Assembly (NCBI GenBank): GCA_031002005.1
Contig: CM061919.1
Coordinates: forward strand, 172,715,121 to 172,779,120
Length of the DNA: 64,000 nucleotides
Direction: 5' to 3'
Source: Vandiemenella viatica
Taxonomy: Eukaryota; Arthropoda; Insecta; Orthoptera; Morabidae
The notes below the pieces were generated by a model, which ran no database searches, was not told the origin of the DNA, and saw only the letters and a program-made list of their open reading frames with translations. This document shows positions 23,102 through 35,200 of the stretch, piece by piece; positions within the stretch are counted from its first letter, which is position 1, and each line of letters opens with the position of its first letter. A program made the position numbers and the translations under genes.

Positions 23102-23218
23102 CTAGAGACACAGGCCTGCATTATCATAGGCTTTGAATATTCTATCCAGTGCATGACAGTATGCTGCAGTACGTATATCCAAACACAGATTATATTTTTG
23201 AGCAAACTGCATTATACT
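23102..23218 (-). CDS. Gdh: GDH last coding exon
   Basis: The exon follows a strong acceptor (long T run then CAG) and encodes 38 residues and TAG, with [20 protein letters not shown] and then [18 protein letters not shown]. This is the GDH C-terminus: the [13 protein letters not shown] block is diagnostic and the helix xIFKxYxxAG ends the protein. Length to the stop matches the family closely. It is too short and lacks an ATG, so long-ORF searches miss it. Confidence 0.9.
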   Translation of the reverse strand, partial: SIMQFAQKYNLCLDIRTAAYCHALDRIFKAYDNAGLCL

Positions 23219-26200
23219 CTGAAAAAAAAAAAAAAAATGCAGTTAAGACAGTATGCTACTTAAACTTTTCTTATCTCAGGATACAACATCTTATAATCAA
23301 ACAACACACATGAATAATCAAGCTGAATTCTTCTAACACTGAAAACAATATCTTCACTTAAAAGTAATGCTTGTTTAATACCTGGGTTGCTATTAATAAT
23401 GATGAACGATTTTTTTTATTTTTTTTTGACTAAACTTTTTGGAGTGACTCAAATTATCACCTAAGAGATGCAATCCATAATTTCATTAAATACTTTGTAT
23501 TGATTTTTCACAAGGACAGGCAGTCGAATTATGAACCATTGTCAGAATTATCGTCTATTGCAGTGATGTCTTACCTATTGTAGTTGTGTAAATTGCAATG
23601 ATGAGATGTTGTGCAGTAGATTCACCAAAAATACATCATGTTTCTTAAAGGACTTTATAACTTTGAAAGGATGCAGAAATTAATTTAAATGTTGTAGAGC
23701 ACATGCTCTGTGAAAATTTTTCCTATGCACCCATTTTTCATCTTTCTTGTTCCCCAGCTCTTTGATTTCTACCTTTTAAAAATTCCTCTACACAGGTTTT
23801 TACATTATGCAACCTCACTCTGGAAAATGCCTTAGAAAGAAGTAGTGCTACACTATCAGTTATCACTACCTGGAGCCATTTTGTTGATTTGCAAACCTGT
23901 TTCTTCCCTCACAGAAAATTTTGATATGGTTGCATATTGATTTTTCCATTAATTTACCTGCCTCTAATGTCAAACTAATCAGCCTATAATTTTCAACCTT
24001 ATTTGTTGCCTCTCCTTTAGGGATGAGTACTAATATCACACTTCTCCAGTCCTCTTGTAAACAGTGTAACAAGACTGCTGTGTCAGATGCGTACAGTGTT
24101 TAAATAACAATAAATAATGAAGGACAGGGAAATTAACCCACCACATCCCAAAGTGGATGGCTGCGGTGAGAGGAAACACCTATGCTGACAAACAAATACA
24201 CAATATTTCGGTCTTTGCCTTCTTCAGTGGTAGATAAATGAGCCATTAGGCTCTGTACGTGTGTACACAAGGAACGTCATTCAATGACCACTGAAGAAGG
24301 CAAACACCAAAATATTGTCTATTTGTTTGTCAGCATAAGTGTTCCCTCTCACCGCAGCTGTACACTTTGGTATGTGGTAGGTTAATTTCCCTGTCCTTCA
24401 TTATTTATATCAATAACAATAATTAATATTTTTAAAAAAGGGATTGAAATATTTGCTTGAAAAGGTGTGATGCAGAAAGGCAGATTTGTGTAGTCCTGAG
24501 GGAGGCCACCAATAACAGGAATTCCTTGTGCATGAGCTGAACAAACAATGGCCTTCACAATGCAATGGGGTGGACAGAGAACCACTTATATATGGGCAAG
24601 TGCAGGTTTACTGTTCCTTTGCAAGTCATGTAAACAATTCAAATGGAGAATCTTTTGTTGTCTTCACTTGAGGAATCGCTGCATGCAAATGGAAATTTTG
24701 GTCACTGAAGGCAGAACAGAAGACGGTTGAGCATTTCCAAGGCGTGGCAGTTATGGTAAATCTAAGAATGAATCACATGATTGAACACTTCCTGCTAATT
24801 GTACCATCAACTTTAATATTGCAATATGATTACTAGCTGTTTGGTATATTCTGGTTCCGCATGTCTTACAGGACCATGGATTGGAGGTCGATGAAGATGG
24901 AGGGGATTCCAAAACAACATCATGATAAACAAATGTCGTCGAGGAGTCTTGCATCGGTGGCTTTCTGTGAGAGAGGTCACGCCGTCACCTGGGTCACACT
25001 GAGATGTTGGTGGTTTCAGTTATCACCAGACATAAGAGAACTGTTTGAGCCACCTCTGGGTTTGCGCTTTCCTTGCTGCTGTCTGAAGGAACCTTGCAGT
25101 TCCTTACATGCAGACACAATGCCGTCGCTGCTACAATAAGGGTAAAGACATTCTGCCAGTAAAAAGAACTCAGTGTTGCGCATTTCTCGATCCGTCAATG
25201 CCTCTGAGCAGAGTATCACTCTTCGACAATTGCTCTGATTGTGTTAATAGTCGCGAGCAACCTGATTCGATACGGGAAGACTCTGTCATAACTTTCCAAT
25301 CAATCAGAAAGTAGTATTTTGTTTAAGTCAAAGACTTAATCACACCCAAGTTGAATTAAAATGAAAATATTTGTTTCTGTATAAGCTCGTATTTGTGATC
25401 AGTTTTATAAACTATTGGATTTTCATCTTAGCTTCCTATTTCTACTTTTTCATGTTAGCTATATTTAACCTTGACATCATGCTTAAATTTCACACAAATA
25501 TTTCACTGTTTATATGTTTAGTATTAATGTTTTATGGCTCACATAAGACTCGGTGTTGATTTAGGTTGAACACTTGATTATTTGTGTAATAAATACAGTG
25601 ACATCAGTAGGCCTTCAATGTTTAATTTAAATAAATTGTTTCTTTATGTCCTGCTGTCTCTTAACTCCATTGTGTCCTCTTCAACCCAGCCATTTTAATC
25701 TTCTAATCCTTTTATTATAATATGTAATTTCTGTACTTTTGTTTTCTGATTTGGAAATTATTCTTAATAACTGCTTAAACTGGTTCCACTTTGAATACAC
25801 TGTATTGCCTTTTTCTTCAGTATACTTTACATTTCCCTGAAATATTCCTTTAGTTTCGAAATATGAACTTAATTATAACTGTACCAATTACCTGCTTCAG
25901 TTTTGGCCACTGGATTGTTGTACCCTCTAACATCCATCAGAACAGCTTTGTGATCAATTATTCCTCCAGTTAGCTGAGAACCCACAAAATTATCATCCAG
26001 CTTTATCAAGAAGATATTAAACATTTTGGTCACCTTTTGCTCTGTGTGAAGTCTCTTTCCCTTAATAAGGTATTTTAAAATCTTTGTACCCTTATGTTAG
26101 TAATCTTATTAAAATCACAGTAGGAATCAGATGAATTTAAATCTCAAACAATAATGACCATTCTGTGCTCACCTCTGAACAGTGAAAATGAATTTAGTTT

Positions 26201-29200
26201 CTCCCCAAGAACTTTATCTACATTGTTTGTTCTTCCACTACGATAATCAGCCAAGATGTTGATTTTTATCACCCCAGAAATCTACCTTAATCTATGAACA
26301 TGAAAGAACTATAGTAGCGCTTTTTAACTAAACTAGACGACCCATGTGAAAATTTTATTAATAAAATACAATGAATAGTGAGGTTGAATGTTTGTAATAT
26401 AATGAAAAGTAGAACCGCACTTTGTAGCAAATATTTATTTGTTTAGTGTAATAGGTACGTATCAAAACATATTACGAAACAGTTAGGAAAATTTAAAACA
26501 CACTGATGTATGACAAATTGTTACTGACCCTAACAGAATACAACAAACCTGAACAAAATGCACACAACATTTCAACATCTCTGTGATATGTGCTGCTGTG
26601 CGAATAAAATATTTACACTGGAATTGTATAGCAAATCAAAAATGTTTCCGTAACAGAAAACAATATCCAAAAAACTACTTATTGTATAAAAAAAACAGTT
26701 TATTGACATCTCAACGATACTGCTGCTGTAATCTGAGGACTTGGCTCTGAACTGTTTGATACATGTAACCACTTTAAGCATCAAATTCCAAAAAATTCTT
26801 TCTTAATTTTTGAATTTAACCTAATTGGAGACCTTGATCTCTAAAATGATATGTCATTTATCGATTTCAGTTAGGTATCGAAGGAGATAAATGGCTTGTA
26901 ATTAAAAAAAAAAAAAGAAACAAGTTGTAGAAAGAATATTGATATTTTTGTGCTTTAAGGGTCAAATTCCAAAAAGTTCCTTTTATAAAATATGGTGTGA
27001 CCAAAGCAGACACCTTGGCCTTTAAAATGATACCTCATGTACCGATTTCGGTTAGGCATCATGGGAGGTAAAAAAAAAAAAAAAGGTTTTAGAAATTATG
27101 ATATTTTTGCCTCTTAAGGGTTGAGTTTAAAGAAAGTTCTTTTTTAAAATATGATCTGTCCAAAGCGGATACTATAATATTTAAAACGATACCCCGTTTA
27201 TCGATTTTAGTTAGATATCAATAGAGATAAATGTGTCGTGACAGAAAAATGTGTTGTAGAAATATTAATATTTTGCCCTTTAAGGGTGAATTTTGAAAAA
27301 TTCCGTTCTTAAAATGTGGTGTAACCAACTGAAGACCTTACAAAGACATCAGTCTTTAAAATGATACCTCGTTTATCAATTTTGTTTAGTTATCAAGGGA
27401 GATAAATAACTTGATGCACAAAAACACAATTTAGAAATACTGATATTTTTGTCCTTTAAGAGTTAAATTCAAAAAATTCCATTCTTAAAAAAAAGATGTG
27501 GCCATAACGGAGATCTTAATCTTTAGAATGATACCTCATTTATCTATCTCGGTTAAATATTAATGGAGATACAAAAATGCATTGAAGAACCATTGATACT
27601 TTTTCCCTCTAAGGGTTCAAAAAAAAAATCTTTCTTAGTATATGATGTCACCAAAGCTGAGACACTAAACTTCATAATCCTGCTTCATTTATCGATTTCG
27701 GTTATATATCCAAGAACATAAATGGTCGAGATATTAAAAAAAAAAAAAAAAAAAAACGCATTTTAGAAATATTTACATTTTTGCCCTTTAAAGGTCGAAT
27801 TATGAGAAATACCTTTCTTAAAATAAAATTTTACCACGGCGGATACCTTACTCTTTAATATGATACCTCATTTATCTATATAGTTTAGCTATGAAGGGAG
27901 ATAAATGGCTCGTGACACAAAAATGTGTTGTGGAACCAATGATACTTTTTCCCTTTAAGGGTTGAATTCCAGAAAAATTCTTCCTTATTATATGATGTCA
28001 CCAAAGCCAAGATATTACTCTTCATACTCCAACTTCATTTATCGATTTCAGCTAGATATCCAGGGAGATAAATGGCTTGAGACAAAAAAAAGCAAAATTA
28101 TTTTCATTTTTGCCCTTTAAGGGGTGAATTATGAAAAAGTTTCTTATAACTTAATGTTACCTTGGCAGAGACCTTACTCTTTGATATGATACCTCATTTT
28201 TCTACATTGATTATATATGAAGGGAGATATATGATTCGTGACACAAAAACACGTTGCAGAAATATTAATACTTGTCAAATTTCGAAAAATTCCTGTCTTA
28301 ATATATGATGTCACCAAAGTGGAGATCTTAATCATTAAAATGATACTTCATTGGTTGTTGGATACTTTAAGTGTACATATCTTGGCGTAACGTTTGATAG
28401 GAAACTCAACTGGCAGAGCACTTAGGGCAGGTGGTATGAAAAGGTTACAAAATGCTTTATTTACTCGAGAGGGTAATGAAAGGATGTGCTAGAGAAGTGA
28501 GGGAATTGGATTACAAAACTTTGGTCAGGCCATTGGCTGAATATGGTGGTGTAGTTTAGGACTAACATTTTGGTTATCAAATACAGAGTTGGAGGGCATG
28601 CAAAGAAGAGCAGCTAGATTTGTTTACGTAGATTATCACAGGATCCGTTCAGTAACTGATATTATAAAGGAGCATGATTGGGAATCATTGGAAAACAGAC
28701 AGAGGGTGAAGAGAGTGCTTAGAATATACAAGGCATATGTTGAGGATGGAGCTTAGAAGTATATTGGTCAAAGAATTAGAAACAGTGCATGGAAGGGAAA
28801 AGATGACCATGACCACATGCTAGCACTCGATTTCATGCATAAGGAAGTGGGAAATTTTTATTTTGTGGTTAAGGGTGTCAGAGATTGGAACAAGTTACCA
28901 AGAGAGTGATGAATAATTTACCAAAAATGCTGAAGTAATTTAAAATTAAAATTCTTATATCAAAAAAGTAGATGAGGGAAGAATTTAACATTCAAATTAA
29001 ATTATTTAATTAAAAAGTAAAATAAAATAAAAAGAGGTAATTATATAACTAAATAAATTAGCACTGGAGCGTGTGCTCCATTCCAATTAAATTATTCTTA
29101 ATGGCATCCACAGGCAGAACACTCTAGACAGAAACAATGCCTTTCCCAAGCAGCACCTCCATCTCCACATTTACCCACCTCACAGCTTGGATGAATTATT

Positions 29201-32200
29201 GCTGGTCATGGCAACTCAAGACATGCATGAGCTTCACCCTCCTTCTTCAGCTTCCTCTGCTCTCTCCATGTACTTGTGTTTCTGTCGATCTATTGACACT
29301 AATCCTCATATCCCCTATTATCACTACCCTATTCTCCTTAGGACAAAGGTTATAGGATTAATTTCTAATCTAGAAATTAATCCTATATCCTCTGTTACCT
29401 GGCCTAATGTTGTACTAGGTTTGGAAAAAAACAATACATATCTTCTTGAGGGTTCTTTCTTAAAACGTAGGGGGTTTAATTTGCTTATTAGAAAGGGGGC
29501 TTGTTATTTTTGCTTTCTCCAACAGTTCTCAAATTAAGTCATATTTTACTGGTATGCTAAATATGAAGAGAGATTTGAAAAATGTAAAATGTAGTAGTTT
29601 AAAACATAAGATCAACTTATGATCAGTTTCAATTTTGAGAGAACTGTTTTAATTAAGACAGTGTTAATATTCACAATGGTTGTTGTCATAAATTTTAGCT
29701 TATGGATCTTTTTTGCAGAACATCAAACATTAGAAAACTTGTTTAGAATTTTTGTTTAGCTGTAAACCACAAATAAAAGTAATTTAACTCACAGTCGCAT
29801 TTTCGTCCATGGTATGCTGCAGTCCTGATGTGACAATGTCAAGCTCAGAGGCCCGTGTCAATCTTTCATAAACTCTTTCGTTGGTTCTATTTTGCACTCA
29901 ACTTTACACTTTTTCAAAGAAGATTCCACAGATTCTGGAAAAAGTTACAAGTAGCCAAAATAAATAATCAACTATAAAAACTGTTTCTTTATGGGGGGAA
30001 AAAGTGTATACAAATTTGAAAAATGTTTGGTAAATGTTTTTGGTGAGTAGTATAAGTTTAATTATATTATAAATTACTTCTTATGACTGAAAAACAATGT
30101 AGATAATAGATGTTTTAAAATAGGAGCATGGCAGCAAGAATTATTCATTTTTATAACACTTGTGTCATAAAGTAACTTCTTTATTAAAATACATTTAAGA
30201 GATATTCAAGTGAAATACAATTTCTATTTCAAACATTATTATGGTAAAATTGATACTGCATATCCGTATTCCTCAAATTCCATGTGATGATTCTTAATTA
30301 GGATGAGTTTAGGTAACCTGAAAGATAAGTGTAGCACATTTTGAACAGAATTTTGGGACTGAGTCTACATTAATGCTACCACACTATCATCAACAGATCA
30401 ACAGCTGAAATAAAAATACACAGTTTGGTTTGAACAATTAGCAGTTTAAACAGTCCCTGTTGTTGTTGGGACTAAATGACACATCAGTGATGTGGCCATT
30501 AGTGTCCTTAGACAAAATTAACTGCAACTAACTTTTTTATATTATAATACATACAAAGGCAATTAAAATTATAAAATCTGAGAAAGCATACAAAGGGATG
30601 TTTCCAAATATGAAAAAGATAATCAGCTTCTATAAAAAACATGAGGATTTCCCAATAATCTTGGTAGGAGGCCAGACAACACATAGAAAAGTAAAACCTC
30701 AGCTATGTTTTCATATAAATTATTTAAAATAAGTGACAGATTTTTGGTTAAGTTGATAATTTTGTGAAAACAGAAAACAAAACATAATAAGTTAAACTGA
30801 GATGTAATATAGGCATCACATTTCTATTACACTTTTTGCCACAGCAGCTCTAAGTAGAGTTACATCCTCATACCTTTTAACTAACTGGAAGGAGCTGCTC
30901 CACATTTGTTTTGCTGGTTTAACCTATTGGAATCTATGTATTATGCTCCAATTCTAGCAATTGCTTCTCTTTGTTAGAAGCTTTCAGCAATGACTAGCCA
31001 TTCTTATGTGAGACATTTAAACATCAAAACGAGGTCAGACTTTGGAACCAGAAGAAAGTCCTTCCCAACATTGTTAATATGATGTCCCCATTAGATACCT
31101 CATTCTCTCTGAATCACACATGGCCAAGACTATCACAATGTAATCTTATTCCCACAGATTTTAAAGTGAAATGATAGTGTAATTAATATATGAATGACAC
31201 GATCGATGAGTATATGATTGAAGTTTCCTTCATATAGCTGTAGGGAACCACACATCTTATTTTGATTTAAAAGAAATTTTTATATGCTGGAGTGACATCC
31301 ATACAGCATAATATTAACAATATGTTTATAACATTGCGATTTTTAATGCTGCACTTTTGTTTAATTTTTAGCTATAAATGACTTTAGGGAATACTACAGA
31401 GAATCTGATTGTCACTTTGTTTATACTGATTGATGTAAAACTTTGGCTAGGCAGAATGCTGATTTAAAATATCACAATTTAATAAAATGAATTGTCTGCA
31501 GAATAAAGATCAAAGATCTGAAACATATCAGGGCATCTTGTGAGTAAGGTGGGTAAGTACTTCCTACCAGGTTAGGAGCTTGTGGCTATGCACATCCATA
31601 CTTACATAAAACTGGGTTCATGACTGATCAGTAGGGCCCGGATTTTTCAAAAAAGCATATGCGCATATGCAAATGCATATTTTGAGGGTTAGTGCATATT
31701 TTATGGATATGTGCATATTTTAGCTTTTATTTCATCTCATAACTGAATATCCGATACTTCTGAAGAAACTGTAAAGCCTAATGTACCTGTATGTTGGACA
31801 TCCTTGGCAACCGCAACAAGTAAGTTAAATTCTTGGAGTAAACAGGATTTTTTTGTACTGGCATTCACATGTAGAGAATTTTCTACCTTATCCAAACTCA
31901 CACAGTGACATGTTTGGAGGTGCTGCAAATGGAAAATTTGTGTGGCGGCGACCTTCTCTACTGCCCTGAGCGGTAACATTCACGGGAAGGGCGGGTGGGG
32001 TCGGCAAAATCAAAGAATAGCTCTATTCTCCCTCAGGCGGCAAATTCTTGTTTGAGGAGACGACAGTCACAAGTATTTACCCCCACTTGGAATATTCGTT
32101 ATCTACCAGTGTGTTTATTCGTGCGACAACTACCGGGAAGGCCAGCGGTTTTCTTTAATCTTTTCGGGAATATTCCCCTAATTGCGGTACGAGCCAGTTT

Positions 32201-35200
32201 TCCTGAGAACAGATTCCTGGCTTCCAGACCTGAGGGATTCGTACTTTTAAAGGGACGTGTACATTCCTTTCCAAAAACAGTAGCCTCTCAAAGTTTGTGT
32301 TGACAGGAGTGTTCGTGTGCTAAGATTAAGTTTCTTTAATCTGACTCCAAAAATGCCTAAAGAAAAATGCACAAGATCAGTTTTAATTAAGCAGTGGATT
32401 TCAGGCAACAGTGACTATTCTAGTGACGGTGAAGTTGTGTACTGTCAAGTATGTGAGAAGAATATAAAATGTGAGAAAAAATTTCAACTTGAACAGCATT
32501 CTAAAACAGCTGTACATCTCAGGTCAAAAGAAAAGAATAGGAACACGCAACAGCTACTTTTAACTCAGGTATCACGGTCTGTTAATACATTCTCTGCTGA
32601 CCTGTGTAAGGCTTTTGTATGCAGCAATATCCCGCTGCATAAATTGAATAATCCAGATCTACGAGCATTTCTTCAAAAGTATTGTGTTAATCAAAGGATA
32701 CCGGATGAATCCACCCTCAGGAAAAATTATTTGCTCTCTCTACACGATTCTGTCCTGGATTCAATTCGGTCTGACATAGGAGGGAACTGTGTCTGGATAT
32801 CGGTAGATGAAACAACCGATTCATGTGGCCGATACGTAGCGAACTTTATAGTGGGCAAACTATGTCAAGAAGAACCCGGAAAACCACATTTACTTTCAAC
32901 CAAAGTGTTAGAGAAAACCAACCACAGTACAATTGCAAGATTTATAAACGATTCCCTGCGACTTCTGTGGCCTACTGAATCGGAGAGTGATTGTTACAAG
33001 GTGCGTGTTTTAATCACAGACGCAGCTTCATATATGTTAAAAGCTGGTCAGTCGCTTCGAGTGTTTTTCCCCAATCTGATCCATGTTACATGTTTGGCGC
33101 ATGGATTACATCGCATTGCAGAAGAGATACGTTCTCTATTTCCTTCAGTTAACAAAGTAATTTCAAGTGGAAAAAAAGTGTTCCTAAAAACACCAGCGCG
33201 TGTACAGTTTTATAAGGATCGTCTGCCTGAGGTTCCTCTTCCACCGGAACCTGTTCTCACTAGATGGGGAACTTGGTTGTCTGCAGTGCTGTTCTACCAG
33301 GAGAACTTTCATCAAGTGAAAGATGTGGTTACAAGTATTGGTCATGACGATCGTGCTGCGTGTGTTCGTGAAGCAAAGTGCGCATTTGATTGTGATACTG
33401 TATATCGAGATATCAATTTCATCCATGTACACTATTCGTCACTTTCTAATGCTATTAAGGGTCTAGAAACTAGCGGTGCACCCCTTCATGAGTCTATTCA
33501 GTTGCTTCACAAAACAATTTCTTCTTTAAATGCCGTCCCTGGTGAAATTGGAGAAAAAGTTAAATCTAAACTCAGCAGGGTGTTAGACTCAAACCCAGGT
33601 CTGCAAAAGATTCAATCAATTAATACGTATTTAAGTGGAACCACACAATCTTTGCCAGATGAATGTTCCGAACAGTCAGCACCATCGTACAAGTATTGCC
33701 CAATAACGTCCGTTGACGTGGAACGATCATTTTCGGCTTATAAACTAATTTTGTCTGACAACAGAAAATCTTTGACCCCTGAAAACATTGAAAAACTGTT
33801 GGTAACATATTGTGATTCATCATTTTGTAAGGAATGAAACGTGTATATCAGTGAGTTGACATAAAATAAATCATTTGATAACTGTATATTCTTTAATAGT
33901 TAGTCCATGTTCGTTAATTGTTAGTGTATATTCGTTAATTGTTAGTGTAGATTCGTTAATTGTTAGTGCATATTCTTTAATTGTTAGTGCATATTTTAGG
34001 ACTTTTTTGTGCATATTTGCATGCATATATTAGATGTTTTACGTGCATATATATCCGGGCCCTACTGATCAGTTACCACATTGGCCAAGGAGCTAAGTTT
34101 CAAAGTTCAGAACCCCACATTCAGATTCTAATATGTCCTGGAAATTTTATGGGCTTTTCTTGAATCATATGAGATTATATGTGTTATACCAGGTGTGTAA
34201 ATATGAAACCGGAATTTGCTGATAGATGGCTGTAGCTATCAAAGCAATTACCGCCAGATCGCGTCATTGTCGCCAGTTTCTTTTGTCGACAGTCGACTGT
34301 GATTTTCAACTCCCGACAATACAAGTTTCATACGACAGTGCAGTTTTTAACACTGTTGAAGATGTCGACTTTTGAGCCCACAAACTACGATTTGCGGATT
34401 TTCTGTTTTCATTTAAAGAAAACTGCTGCAGAATCACATCGAATGCTTGTTGAAGCTTACAGTGAGTGTGCTTTAGGTAAAACACAGTGTTTCGAGTGGT
34501 TTAAAAAATTCAAAAGTGGAGATTTTGACATCAGCAATGAAGACCGTGGAAGACCTCTGAAGAAGTTTGAAGACAGTGAGTTGCAAGCATTGTTGGATGA
34601 GGATGATGCTCAAATGCAACAACAACTTGCAGATCAGCTGAATGTGACATGGGAAGCTGTTTCCATAATTTAAAAGTGATGGGAAAAACCCAGAAGATGG
34701 GAAAATGGCTTCCACATGAACTGACTGACAGACAGCAAGAAAACCGAAAAACTACTTGTGAAATGCTGCTTGCCAGATATTAAAAAAAAAATCATTTCTC
34801 CATAGAATTGTGACTGGTGATGAAAAGTGGATATATTTCGAGAACCCTAAGCATAAAAAATCATGGGTATCTCCAGGTGAACCGTCAACGTCAGTTTCAA
34901 GGCCAAATCGCTATGGAAAGAAGACAATGCTCTGTGTTTGGTGGGATCAAAGTGGTGTGATCTATTACGAGCTTCTAAAACCTAGTGAAACTGTTAATAG
35001 TGAATGTTATCAACAGCAAATGATCAATTTGAACCAAGCATTGCGAGAAAAATGACCAGAATACCAGAAAAGACAACACAAAGTGATTTTGCTTCATGAC
35101 AATGCACCATCACACACATCAAAACCAGTCAAGGAAATGATTGAGTCGCTTAGTTGGGAGATACTGACACATGCGGCTTACTCACCTGACCTAGCTCCGT

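Larger units (their letters stand above)
31624..34072 (+). mobile_element. hAT transposon with perfect 8-bp target duplication
   Basis: The element is 31632-34064 (2433 bp) with terminal inverted repeats TAGGGCCCGGAT and ATCCGGGCCCTA. CTGATCAG lies on both sides (31624-31631 and 34065-34072), the 8-bp duplication typical of hAT elements and itself a palindrome. Both ends carry many GCATAT motifs. The transposase ORF is intact. This is probably one of the youngest DNA transposons in the window and may be autonomous. Confidence 0.95.

Noticed and set aside
29100..29220. LIM- or Prickle-like Cys/His pattern on the minus strand ([17 protein letters not shown])
   Set aside because: The neighbouring frames align with the SGNH-like ORF1 of LINE-X and LINE-A ([23 protein letters not shown]), so the cysteine pattern is a shadow in another frame.
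31737..32303. ORFs in the hAT 5' region on both strands
   Set aside because: They lie in the non-coding left arm between the inverted repeat and the transposase ATG, with no recognisable motif. The GTG at 32317 is not needed as a start, since ATG at 32353 is available.
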